Source of the DNA: Planctomycetes bacterium UBA7888
GTDB lineage: Bacteria; Planctomycetota; UBA1135
Reading direction: 5' to 3'
Assembly: GCA_002500505.1 (NCBI GenBank)
Contig: DLRM01000041.1
Span: 11,860-62,750, forward strand
Length of the DNA stretch: 50,891 nucleotides
Position numbers and translations under genes: made by a program. Shown here piece after piece: positions 24,460-32,271 of this stretch. The notes under the pieces are model-generated. The model was not told the origin of the DNA, ran no database searches, and saw only the letters and a program-made list of their open reading frames with translations. How positions within the stretch are numbered: position 1 is the stretch's first letter; the number at the start of each line of letters is the position of its first letter.

Positions 24460-27400
24460 ATGCCACTTCTCCCATTCCTCCTCATCCTGGCCGCGCAAGA
24501 CGCTGGTACTGTCGAAGCGCTCCATTCCCTTGGCGGCCCTAGCCCTGGATCGCTCCTCGGCTACTCAATGACCTGGGTGAGCGACCATGATGGCGACGAG
24601 CTCCCGGACCTTTTTGTTGGGGCTCCGGGAGTGGGTGTCCGAGCAAATGGCGCCGGGGCTGCTTTTCTTTTCTCGAGCAAAGATGGTCAAAAACTCCTCA
24701 GCATCATGAGTCGAACCGAAAATGCTCGCCTCGGAAGTGCCATTGCGGAATTAGGCGACTTAACAGGTGACGGCGTGAGGGACTTTCTTTTGGGGATTCC
24801 AGGAATCGTCGGGGAGGGTCCAGAGCAAGGGTGTGTACGCTTCGTCAACGGCAAAAGCGCTCAAACCTTTAACCAGATCACAGGCGTTCAGGCCGGAGAA
24901 AAGATGGGAACCTCTGTCGTAGTTCCAGGGGATTTAGATGGAGATGGGACTCTTGACTTTATCGTTGGCTCCCCTGGTTTCGGAGGCAAGGCCGGAAATG
25001 AGTGCGGCGCTGTGCGCGCCTTCTCGGGCCGCTCTCGCGAGATGCTCTATGAGATTGAGGGCGCCAATCGGCGAGGCCAGTTTGGTCAGTCCCTAGCCTC
25101 TCTTCCGGACATTGATGGCGACCAAATCCCAGACTGCCTTGTAGGAAGTCTTAGCTCCGGCGAAGTCACAGTCCTCTCAGGAGCCTTTGGTGATGTCATC
25201 CATGTCATCAAGGGGAATCCCGCCAACCAATTCGGAAAAGCGTTCTGTAGCATGGGCGACCTCGATGGAGACCGGGTTCCTGATTACGCCATTGGGGAGC
25301 CGCTTGCCGATGGTGAAGAACCTGGCTGTGGCAAAGTTCATATTTATTCGGGAAGAAACGGAACCATCCTACGCACTATCGAAGGAGCAGTACCCGATGC
25401 AAAGCTCGGCTCCTCGCTCGCACCGCTTGATGTGGGTAGCCGAAATGGGGGTCCTGACTTGTTAGCCGGCGCCCCCGGGAAAGAGAGCGGCGGAACTTGT
25501 GTCCTCCTTGACCCTTTGTCTGGCGCTCTTCTTATGAACTTCACTGGCTTCTACGAAGGAGGGGAGGCCGGACATGCTGTAGTTGGACTCAACCGAATGG
25601 ATCCCTTGGGACTCACTCCCTCTCAAGCTATAGCCAAAGAAGGTGCCCTTTTGGCTTTTAGTGCCCCGAAAGCAGCGGGAAGCGGTGGAGCAAACCACGG
25701 AAGCATCAGTTTCTTTCGGTGGAAGCCGTCCGATTCCGATTTGGAGGAAAGTGATGCCGTCGGTGGCCTCTTGGCATTCTCTGCCACTTCAGCATCTGCC
25801 GCAGCAAAGGATGTCTTAGAAAATGACCTTGAATTTGATCAAGAGAAATGGAAGAAAGTTTCTGACCCTCTTGGAAGATGGACTCTTTGGTCTTCGGTAA
25901 AACCAGACCTTGCCAAGGAAACCGCCGACCTCCTTAACCGAACCTATGCGCGCCTGGATACCTGCTTTGGGAATTCTGGGCTGGAACAAGCTCTCCCAAT
26001 TACTTTGGTTTTAGCTGGCTCCATTAAAAGACAAGACCAAGTAGCCGACGCATTACACCGGGCTTTTCAAAAAGACCATCAAAGAAAGTGGATTGAAGAG
26101 GGGCGCATGTGGCCCAATATGCTCAATCGAGAGCTCCTTTTTGCCCTTGTTCGAAACGACCAATCCACCAAACTAATCAAGAGACCTGAAGTTCAGCTCA
26201 TGCATTTCGCTGTTCACCTTGAATTCACTCGTCGTTTCTCCGCCTTTCCAGCGTGGCTTCCAGAAGCGGTCAGTTATGGGCTACAGGATGAGCTCGTAGG
26301 CGAAATTTATGGCTACAGCAATCGCGAGGGTTGGGAGGAACTCTCAGACGATTATCACTCAGCGTGGCGAGAAAAAACCGCAGATCTACTTAATGCAGAA
26401 TCGCCTCAACTTCCATCTCTCTTTGGGGGAGTGAATCAGCCGTTTGACCAGAAACGCGCCTATGAACGACTTGCATTCGGCCTTTGGCTCATTAATCAAC
26501 CCCCGGAAGTTCTGTATTCACTTTCCCTAACCCTAATCGCTAAACGTTCACGTCTCCTTTCTCCAAACAATGAATGTGGGATTAATGATGCGACTCAAGT
26601 CTTAGTTTTGAGAAATACCCTGGACGGGAACCCAATCCCTCGAATAATTAAGTATTGGGATTCGGTTTCGTTGGCTGGTGGACCTAGAGCACGAAGAGCT
26701 TCTGCAATTGCAACAATTGAAAATGTTGTCGGGGAAAGGGGGTTGCTGGCGCTCGTAGACAAAAAGGGCAGCTTTCGTTTAATTACAGATCTCAACAAGA
26801 ATGCCGCCAGCAAAGTCCTCGCTGATATTTCAACCGGAGTTCGCATTCTAGAAAAAACCTTAGGCAAGCTCCCTCTAGACGAAGGGGAAACTCCACCAAC
26901 TGTTTTCTTGCTTCATGACGGAGCCAACTACCGTTATCTTTGCGATGAGGCCGCAAAAGCCACGCCCGGAATTGCGGGCTACTTAAGGGTTGCGAAAGAA
27001 AGTGTCGGCTTTACGTTGCCGCGGCTTCCTTTCACCGCTTATTTTGAGGACAAAACCACACAGGAAGAATCGAATCCAACTCTCTCAGCACTGCACAATA
27101 TTGCCCATCTCTGGCTACGGAAAGCTTATGGAGAGCTCCCTCTATGGCTGAAAGAGGGAATCGCCACAGGCCTGGAAGAAAAGGTCTCAGGAACTGTGTA
27201 TGGCAACTGGAATGTTGGAGGCTTCATTTGGCAATGGACTCACGGCTCCTGGAGAAAGCGCGCAAAAGAGTTTGTCACAGGAACAGATGATGTCGTCGAA
27301 GCATACGATTGGACTGATACCCCATTTGGGACAGAGCCTCCTATGGTCAAGATGGTGCGCCCGACCCTCTTTGATCTTTACTCTTATCGCGCCACAACCT

Positions 27401-27627
27401 ATCGGGAAGAAATGGCGCACATGGCCTTCGCTTTCGCAATCTATGGGCTCGAAAAGAATCCGGGTGGCCTCAAGAAATTCTGTAAAAATCTCAAAAAAGA
27501 GTATGACGCAAATTGGATTACGGTGGGCCGATTTGAGCCTTCTGCCGAATGGACTGAGGGGGCTGTACTTAAAGCCTTTGGCAAAAATTACTACGAGAAA
27601 TTCCCCGAGTGGTGGCTCGAGCAATAG
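24460..27627 (+). CDS. FG-GAP repeat protein with two gluzincin-like domains lacking the catalytic Glu
   Basis: 1055 residues with a short signal sequence (MPLLPFLLILAAQDAG). Residues about 25-420 hold FG-GAP/integrin-alpha-like beta-propeller repeats with calcium loops such as DLTGDGVRDFLLG, DLDGDGTLDFIVG, DIDGDQIPDCLVG and DLDGDRVPDYAIG. Residues about 480-760 and 790-1050 look like two related gluzincin (peptidase MA-like) domains. The zinc sites are H582-F-A-V-H586 with E602 in WLPEA, and H879-N-I-A-H883 with E899 in WLKEG. Both have exactly H-x15-E spacing and both have lost the catalytic Glu of HExxH. It is probably secreted or surface-bound, acting by binding rather than cleaving; that is inference. 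Confidence 0.75.
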   Translation: MPLLPFLLILAAQDAGTVEALHSLGGPSPGSLLGYSMTWVSDHDGDELPDLFVGAPGVGVRANGAGAAFLFSSKDGQKLLSIMSRTENARLGSAIAELGDLTGDGVRDFLLGIPGIVGEGPEQGCVRFVNGKSAQTFNQITGVQAGEKMGTSVVVPGDLDGDGTLDFIVGSPGFGGKAGNECGAVRAFSGRSREMLYEIEGANRRGQFGQSLASLPDIDGDQIPDCLVGSLSSGEVTVLSGAFGDVIHVIKGNPANQFGKAFCSMGDLDGDRVPDYAIGEPLADGEEPGCGKVHIYSGRNGTILRTIEGAVPDAKLGSSLAPLDVGSRNGGPDLLAGAPGKESGGTCVLLDPLSGALLMNFTGFYEGGEAGHAVVGLNRMDPLGLTPSQAIAKEGALLAFSAPKAAGSGGANHGSISFFRWKPSDSDLEESDAVGGLLAFSATSASAAAKDVLENDLEFDQEKWKKVSDPLGRWTLWSSVKPDLAKETADLLNRTYARLDTCFGNSGLEQALPITLVLAGSIKRQDQVADALHRAFQKDHQRKWIEEGRMWPNMLNRELLFALVRNDQSTKLIKRPEVQLMHFAVHLEFTRRFSAFPAWLPEAVSYGLQDELVGEIYGYSNREGWEELSDDYHSAWREKTADLLNAESPQLPSLFGGVNQPFDQKRAYERLAFGLWLINQPPEVLYSLSLTLIAKRSRLLSPNNECGINDATQVLVLRNTLDGNPIPRIIKYWDSVSLAGGPRARRASAIATIENVVGERGLLALVDKKGSFRLITDLNKNAASKVLADISTGVRILEKTLGKLPLDEGETPPTVFLLHDGANYRYLCDEAAKATPGIAGYLRVAKESVGFTLPRLPFTAYFEDKTTQEESNPTLSALHNIAHLWLRKAYGELPLWLKEGIATGLEEKVSGTVYGNWNVGGFIWQWTHGSWRKRAKEFVTGTDDVVEAYDWTDTPFGTEPPMVKMVRPTLFDLYSYRATTYREEMAHMAFAFAIYGLEKNPGGLKKFCKNLKKEYDANWITVGRFEPSAEWTEGAVLKAFGKNYYEKFPEWWLEQ

Positions 27628-27636
27628 AGGCTTAGC

Positions 27637-28491
27637 CTACTTCACAAAGTCAATTTGAGGAGGCTCAGGAATGAGCCCTTCTTTGTAGGCACGGTCAAGG
27701 AAGAGGCGGATGGACTCACGCCCGTCATCACCGTAATCCAAAGTACGGTCATTGACATACATCGCAATAAATTCGTCCGCCAACTTGAGGTCAAGATTGC
27801 GACCGAACTGCAACGCGTATTCAACAGCTTCCTCGCGGTGCTCTAAACCGTAAGCGATTGAGGCGCGCAAGTATTCGGACACGCGCGGAATCATGTCGCC
27901 TAAGTCACGGCGAATGGTGTTGCCGCCAAGTGGTAGTGGAAGACCACCAGTTTCATTGCCCCACCAAACGCCGAGGTCTTCCAAAAGAACTAGACCTTGG
28001 TCTTGGAAAGTGAGCTGACCTTCATGGATGATTAGACCGGCATCGAATTCGCCGCGCTCCACTGCAAATGGAATTTGGTCAAATTCAACCACCTCAAAGT
28101 CGTAAGCCCCAATCCTCATTTGTGCCGCAAGGTGAGCGGAAGTCCATTCGCCAGGAATGGCAAGTCGCTTGCCCTTACCCTTGCCCAAGTCGCTCAAATC
28201 AAATTCTTCCCGGGCGACAATGCGGGGACCATAACCCTCTCCCATGGAGGCGCCGTGGTTGAGGAGACAATACTTGTCCGAAACAAAAGCATATGCGTGA
28301 ATGGAAACCGCAGTAATTTCATATTCACCGCGCATGGCCCGTTGGTTCAAAGACTCGATGTCCTCTAATTTATGCTCGAAATGAATATCACCAGTATCCA
28401 AATGATTCTTGGCAAGCGCATAGTGCATGAAAGCATCGTCGGGATCCGGGCTATGGGCAAGGATGAGTGTCTTTGAGGCGGTTTCAGACAT
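27637..28491 (-). CDS. mqnD: 1,4-dihydroxy-6-naphthoate synthase MqnD
   Basis: 284 residues. In the futalosine pathway of menaquinone synthesis MqnD converts cyclic de-hypoxanthine futalosine to 1,4-dihydroxy-6-naphthoate. The N-terminal ILAHSPDPDDAFMHYALAK is the MqnD signature. GEYEITAVSIHAYAFV, LNHGASMGEGYGPRIVA, FDAGLIIHEGQLTF and LPLPLGGNTIRRDLG follow in the order of the periplasmic-binding-protein-like fold. No other mqn gene is adjacent. It ends nine bases from the convergent FG-GAP gene. Confidence 0.93.
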   Translation of the reverse strand: MSETASKTLILAHSPDPDDAFMHYALAKNHLDTGDIHFEHKLEDIESLNQRAMRGEYEITAVSIHAYAFVSDKYCLLNHGASMGEGYGPRIVAREEFDLSDLGKGKGKRLAIPGEWTSAHLAAQMRIGAYDFEVVEFDQIPFAVERGEFDAGLIIHEGQLTFQDQGLVLLEDLGVWWGNETGGLPLPLGGNTIRRDLGDMIPRVSEYLRASIAYGLEHREEAVEYALQFGRNLDLKLADEFIAMYVNDRTLDYGDDGRESIRLFLDRAYKEGLIPEPPQIDFVK

Positions 28492-28521
28492 GACAGCCGA
28501 GTATTCTACATCCCCACAAAG

Positions 28522-28549
28522 AAAAAATGCAGAGCCGCCCGAGGGCGAC
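28522..28549 (-). terminator. Intrinsic terminator after the Ser/Thr kinase gene
   Basis: Minus strand: AGTCGCC-CTCG-GGCGGCT, a 7-bp stem with one wobble pair, then a short gap and TTTTTT (28527-28522). It lies inside a 9-bp inverted repeat, acatcccca (28508-28516) and tggggatgt (28556-28564). Confidence 0.6.
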
Positions 28550-28619
28550 TCCGCTTGGGGATGTTCAAGGATGTACCCAGGGAGAAAGTACTATCAGGAA
28601 AAGGAAGCTTGCTGAAGAA

Positions 28620-29558
28620 TCAGCAGCGCAGGAGGAAATCCTCCATTGCGCGGCGCAAGTCGCTCAGACCAAAATTTTCATCGCAAAGAGCGAGGTAGAC
28701 GGCCTGTTCGAGTTCACGCGGTGCCCGTGGATTGAGCTCCCTGGGGCGTGGGTAACCCAGGAAGAAGGAAAGACTCATTTCTCTCTCATCGGAATCGATA
28801 GCCGAGTCGTCTGTTCCGGCGAACTCCCAAGGTGCTTGGTCGAAAGGCAAGGCACCACAAAGCAGTTCGTAAACCATGATGGCTAACGCCTGAGCGTCGC
28901 CCTTGGAGTCATGGCGAAGGAATGGGTTGTAGTGGGGAGTTCCGACCAAGAAATCGGAGCGGTCACTGGAGGGGACTGGGTCCAGAACCCGGACTTGATC
29001 ATTTTCCGTAATGAACAAATTCTCAGGCTTCAAATCGCCATGGCAATCCCAATGGCCACTCTCAACATGATGCTCAACGATTCGAGCCGCTTCCACTAAC
29101 CAGCGAAGCTTGACGCCTTCAAGGGAACGAATCTTTTCACGCAAGGTTGAGCCTTTAAGAAGTTCCATCGCCAAAACAGGGCGACCTTCAACCTCGAGAA
29201 CTTCACGCAGGGCGACAACGCCTTCACCTTCGGCAGCGCGAAGCTTGTTTGCTTCGCCGCGAAGAAGTTCGTCCACTTCGTGGTTATCCAAGACTTCTGC
29301 TTGCCCGCCTTCAACAGGGTCCAAGAAAAGGGCTTCGGCTGGTGTTTCGTCTGGACTGATGCGCTCGGGCGAGCGCTCACCAGTTACTTCGCCAAAGCGA
29401 GAGAGATACCGACCGCCACCACTTTCGTCGCCAATCTTGAGGGCTATTGTTTTCCCTTTGGAATCTTCGGCAGCAAAGACTTGCGCGAAAGCGCCACGAC
29501 CGAGGAATCCAATGACCTCGTATGGTCCGATGCGTTGTCCTGTTTCAATGTGAATCAT
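28620..29558 (-). CDS. Bacterial serine/threonine protein kinase
   Basis: 312 residues, a kinase domain alone with no membrane or sensor part. The Gly-rich loop is GFLGRGAFAQVFAA, the ATP lysine is K41 (IALKIG), and the alphaC Glu is probably E102 (RGEANKL). The catalytic loop is HGDLKPENLF with Asp175, and DPV replaces DFG (Asp193). HGD and DP variants are known among bacterial kinases, so activity is likely. Between K41 and E102 there are about 60 residues, two to three times the usual length, rich in acidic residues and Pro. It is divergent from map across 56 bases. Substrates unknown. Confidence 0.87.
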   Translation of the reverse strand: MIHIETGQRIGPYEVIGFLGRGAFAQVFAAEDSKGKTIALKIGDESGGGRYLSRFGEVTGERSPERISPDETPAEALFLDPVEGGQAEVLDNHEVDELLRGEANKLRAAEGEGVVALREVLEVEGRPVLAMELLKGSTLREKIRSLEGVKLRWLVEAARIVEHHVESGHWDCHGDLKPENLFITENDQVRVLDPVPSSDRSDFLVGTPHYNPFLRHDSKGDAQALAIMVYELLCGALPFDQAPWEFAGTDDSAIDSDEREMSLSFFLGYPRPRELNPRAPRELEQAVYLALCDENFGLSDLRRAMEDFLLRC

Positions 29559-29614
29559 CTGTTCATTACTCCTTGAGTACTCCTTTTTCGGCCACAGCGC
29601 CCCCTCGCCTTAAG

Positions 29615-30589
29615 ATGGAGCACAGGAAAACCCCCTCCCCCGCCATTTTGAGCCCAAAATCCGCACCTAAACTCGATTTAGAAGCCCTCGAAAAGCTCCG
29701 CTTATCTGGTCGTATTGCTTGTTCTGCAAGAGAGTTGGCTATTTCCAAAGTCCTACCAGGAGTCACACTGAGGGCTGTTATGGATGAAGTGGAAAGTTTT
29801 ATTCGTGATTCCGGCGGAGGCCCCGCATTTCCCGCCCAGACCAGCCGAAATGCCATTGCTGCCCACTATTGCCCCGCCCCAAACGATGCGACGGTTTACC
29901 AAGAAGGCGATGTGGTCAAGGTGGATATTGGTGTCGAAGTGGATGGATGGGTTTCCGACAACGCAGAAACGAAATATCTCGGCGAAGACCCCGCTCTCCA
30001 CAAACTTGTTCGGGCTTCACAAGATGCTCTTGAAGACGCACTCAGCCTTGCGGGGCCTGGTGTCATGGTTTCGGAACTTTCCAAGGCGATTGAATCTGCC
30101 ATTACCCGCCACGGCTTTCGCCCCGTGTACAACCTCACTGGGCATGGCGTAGACCGATGGAAGGTGCACTGTGCTCCACAAATTCCACCTACTCCCGACC
30201 GCCACAGGGACACGCAACTATTACCCGGGATGGTGATTGCGATTGAGCCCTTTGCAACGGATGGGGAGGGGACGGTTGGCGACAAAGGCCGCGCCGAAGT
30301 TTTTATGGTCCTCCGAAGCCTACGCAAGATGAAAGGAGTGGACCGTGATGTATGGGAAGTCATTGAACGCATGAATGGGCTCCCCTTCGCCCGTTGCACT
30401 TTCCCTCCTGCCCTTCGAGGAGAGAAGTTGGAGTCCAGCCTACAAAGACTTCTTCGAGTTGGGTCTATCATGGCATTCCCACCCCTCGTTGACCCGAAGC
30501 CTGGCGTAATGATTTCTCAAGCAGAACACACTGCTCTAATTCTTGAAGATGGCATTGAAATCATTACGGGCACCCCACTGGAAGGATGA
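29615..30589 (+). CDS. map: Methionine aminopeptidase, type II (archaeal/eukaryotic-like)
   Basis: 324 residues. It removes the initiator Met from new proteins. Metal ligands are D104 (VVKVDIGVEVDG), D115 (VSDNAETK), H177 (NLTGHGVDRW), E211 (IAIEPF) and E304 (SQAEHTALI). The sequence FPAQTSRNAIAAHYCPAP corresponds to 'FP...S.N..AAHYTP' of archaeal Map and MetAP2, whereas bacterial type I has 'S.NEVVCHG'. The insertion between E211 and E304 also fits type II. The start at 29615 follows the family alignment; a longer frame begins at 29522 inside the kinase gene. It is coupled by ATGA to a SUI1 gene, making a small translation cassette with an archaeal look. Confidence 0.9.
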   Translation: MEHRKTPSPAILSPKSAPKLDLEALEKLRLSGRIACSARELAISKVLPGVTLRAVMDEVESFIRDSGGGPAFPAQTSRNAIAAHYCPAPNDATVYQEGDVVKVDIGVEVDGWVSDNAETKYLGEDPALHKLVRASQDALEDALSLAGPGVMVSELSKAIESAITRHGFRPVYNLTGHGVDRWKVHCAPQIPPTPDRHRDTQLLPGMVIAIEPFATDGEGTVGDKGRAEVFMVLRSLRKMKGVDRDVWEVIERMNGLPFARCTFPPALRGEKLESSLQRLLRVGSIMAFPPLVDPKPGVMISQAEHTALILEDGIEIITGTPLEG

Positions 30590-30921
30590 TTGAAAAGGAA
30601 GAAAGCTCATTTTCTGACCTATTCTCAAAACTAGGTATCAAGGGAAGTGGTGTCCCTGAACCAACTTCAAAGAAGCCTTGTGAACCGGAATTAAAATCTG
30701 TGGTTTTGGCTTATGAAAAACGATCCGGTAATAAAGTGGTCACCACGATTAGAGATGTCCCGGAACCCATTCGCCAAAAAACATTGCAAGAGCTCAAAAA
30801 AGCCTTGGGCACCGGCGGGTCTGTTGTCGACAATTTACTTGTCATTCAAGGTGACCGCCGAAAGGATCTCGTCCGGCTATTAGAAAAACGGGGCGTCAAA
30901 GTTCGCGGAGAGCGCGGGTGA
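30586..30921 (+). CDS. SUI1/eIF1-like translation factor (YciH family)
   Basis: 111 residues. The N-terminal ~45 residues are a linker (SDLFSKLGIKGSGVPEP). The SUI1 fold follows: VVLAYEKRSGNKVVTTIRDV, LQELKKALGTGGSVVDN, and LLVIQGDRRKDLVRLLEKRG, where GTGGSV and QGD are the family's signature. Eukaryotic and archaeal eIF1 select start codons. Bacterial YciH can act on initiation in vitro, but its in vivo role is less clear. Its ATG overlaps map. In this genome, with many GTG and TTG starts, a start-codon factor would be relevant, which is speculation. Confidence 0.9.
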   Translation: MIEKEESSFSDLFSKLGIKGSGVPEPTSKKPCEPELKSVVLAYEKRSGNKVVTTIRDVPEPIRQKTLQELKKALGTGGSVVDNLLVIQGDRRKDLVRLLEKRGVKVRGERG

Positions 30922-31046
30922 GCCAAAAAGGGCTGGTCAGCCTGACTGCAGCTGCAACCGTTGCAAAACGCATGCAATGCCCCTCATTATTATTAGCCAG
31001 AACCAAAGAACGCCCCTTCTCTGATTGGAGAATCCGAAGAGGTTAG
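30918..31046 (+). CDS. Possible 42-residue ORF coupled to the SUI1 gene
   Basis: A GTG at 30918 overlaps the SUI1 stop in the same GTGA manner as proven genes here. It opens a 42-codon frame starting MSQKGLVSLTAAATVAKRMQ and ending in a basic, Trp-containing tail. It runs four bases into the convergent leucine dehydrogenase gene. No family is recognised. The overlap is the only positive sign, and it may be chance or a decayed gene. Confidence 0.3.
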   Translation: MSQKGLVSLTAAATVAKRMQCPSLLLARTKERPFSDWRIRRG

Positions 31047-32095
31047 TTCACAGCGCCTTCGCGCACAGCCTCAATCCGGCGCTCGCCGAAACGGTCGGCA
31101 GCTCGGGCGACACAGATTCCTTCTTCTTTTGAAATGGCAAACATTTCTTTTAGATTGTCGTAAATCTTGTCCATCATTCCGAGTGCGCGCTGTTCTTCAT
31201 AACCTTCAGGTCCGAGTTCGTTATAAACATTGATGAGCCCACCAGCATTTACCACATAGTCAGGACCATAAAGAATGCCAGCTTCTTTTAAAGCTTTGCC
31301 ATGGCGATCTTCTAGCAACTGGTTATTCGCTGCACCACAAACGATGCGGGACTTGAAACCAGGAATCGTTTCATCATTGATGGAACCACCCAAAGCGCAA
31401 GGAGCGTAAACGTCACATTCAACTGATCGGATGGCATCGGGACTCACAACAATACCGCCTGTAGCGGCGGCAACCTTTTGGGCGGACTCGTCAAAAATGT
31501 CCGCTACAACAACTTTTCCACCGGCATCAGCGATTAACTTCGCATAAGCAGACCCAACCGAGCCGGCACCTTCAATCGCAATCACTTTGTCCGTTATGTC
31601 GGAAGAACCATAGGCCTCTTCCATGCAAGCTCTCAAGCCAATGAAACAACCCCAGGCAGTGTAAGGCGAAGGGTTTCCAGACTTACCGGCCAAACCAACA
31701 ACGTGTTGAGTCTTGGAGTTCACTGCGGCCATGTCCTCGACTTTTGTGTTCACATCTTCAGCCGTGATGTAGTTGCCGCCAAAGCTCTCTACAAACTCAC
31801 CCATAGACTTGAACAAGTCGTCTGTTTTAGCAGCCGGATCACCAACAATGACCGACTTTCCACCGCCAAGATCCAACCCGGCGCATGCCGCCTTGTAGGT
31901 CATCCCCTTGGAAAGGCGAAGGACGTCGAATATGGCATCGCCCTCCGTCTCATAGGCCCACAATCGCATACCGCCCAGTGCCGGGCCGAGAACGGTGCTA
32001 TGAACAGAAATAATGGCGTGAAGTCCAGTAGTAGTATCTACTGCGCGTTTGACGCTTTCGTAACCTTCCGTTGGGATGTCCGTGATTTCGAGCAT
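31043..32095 (-). CDS. Leucine (branched-chain amino acid) dehydrogenase
   Basis: 350 residues of the Glu/Leu/Phe/Val dehydrogenase family. It reversibly deaminates branched-chain amino acids with NAD. GPALGGMRLWAYETEGDA and GMTYKAACAGLDLGGGKSV contain substrate Lys68 and catalytic Lys80. The Rossmann site is IAIEGAGSVGSAYAKLI, and CALGGSIND, VCGAANNQL and YVVNAGGLINV are typical of leucine dehydrogenase. The start at 32095 (MLEITDIPTEGYESV) fits the family; a longer frame extends upstream to 32191 without support. No Shine-Dalgarno is evident. It may feed branched-chain fatty acid synthesis or leucine use. Confidence 0.92.
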   Translation of the reverse strand: MLEITDIPTEGYESVKRAVDTTTGLHAIISVHSTVLGPALGGMRLWAYETEGDAIFDVLRLSKGMTYKAACAGLDLGGGKSVIVGDPAAKTDDLFKSMGEFVESFGGNYITAEDVNTKVEDMAAVNSKTQHVVGLAGKSGNPSPYTAWGCFIGLRACMEEAYGSSDITDKVIAIEGAGSVGSAYAKLIADAGGKVVVADIFDESAQKVAAATGGIVVSPDAIRSVECDVYAPCALGGSINDETIPGFKSRIVCGAANNQLLEDRHGKALKEAGILYGPDYVVNAGGLINVYNELGPEGYEEQRALGMMDKIYDNLKEMFAISKEEGICVARAADRFGERRIEAVREGAVN

Positions 32096-32271
32096 TAACT
32101 TATTTGGCGGGTTCGAGCCGCAAGTGCGGTTCTGTATTATCACCAATTCTAGGGAATCTCCAAGTCCTCGGGTGCGGCCAAAGCCCCGCAATGCGCCCTA
32201 AGTACTTGCCTCCTAAGCATTAAGCCATAAGGCAGAAAATGTAAGCTCTTCTCTTAAAACTGGCTTCACTC

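Noticed and set aside
29522..29614. Longer Map with 31 extra N-terminal residues
   Set aside because: The extension lies within the 5' end of the divergent kinase gene and its junction and lacks any Map-like sequence.
32096..32271. tRNA-like segment near ggttcgagcc
   Set aside because: No acceptor or anticodon stems can be drawn; it looks like a plain divergent intergenic region.
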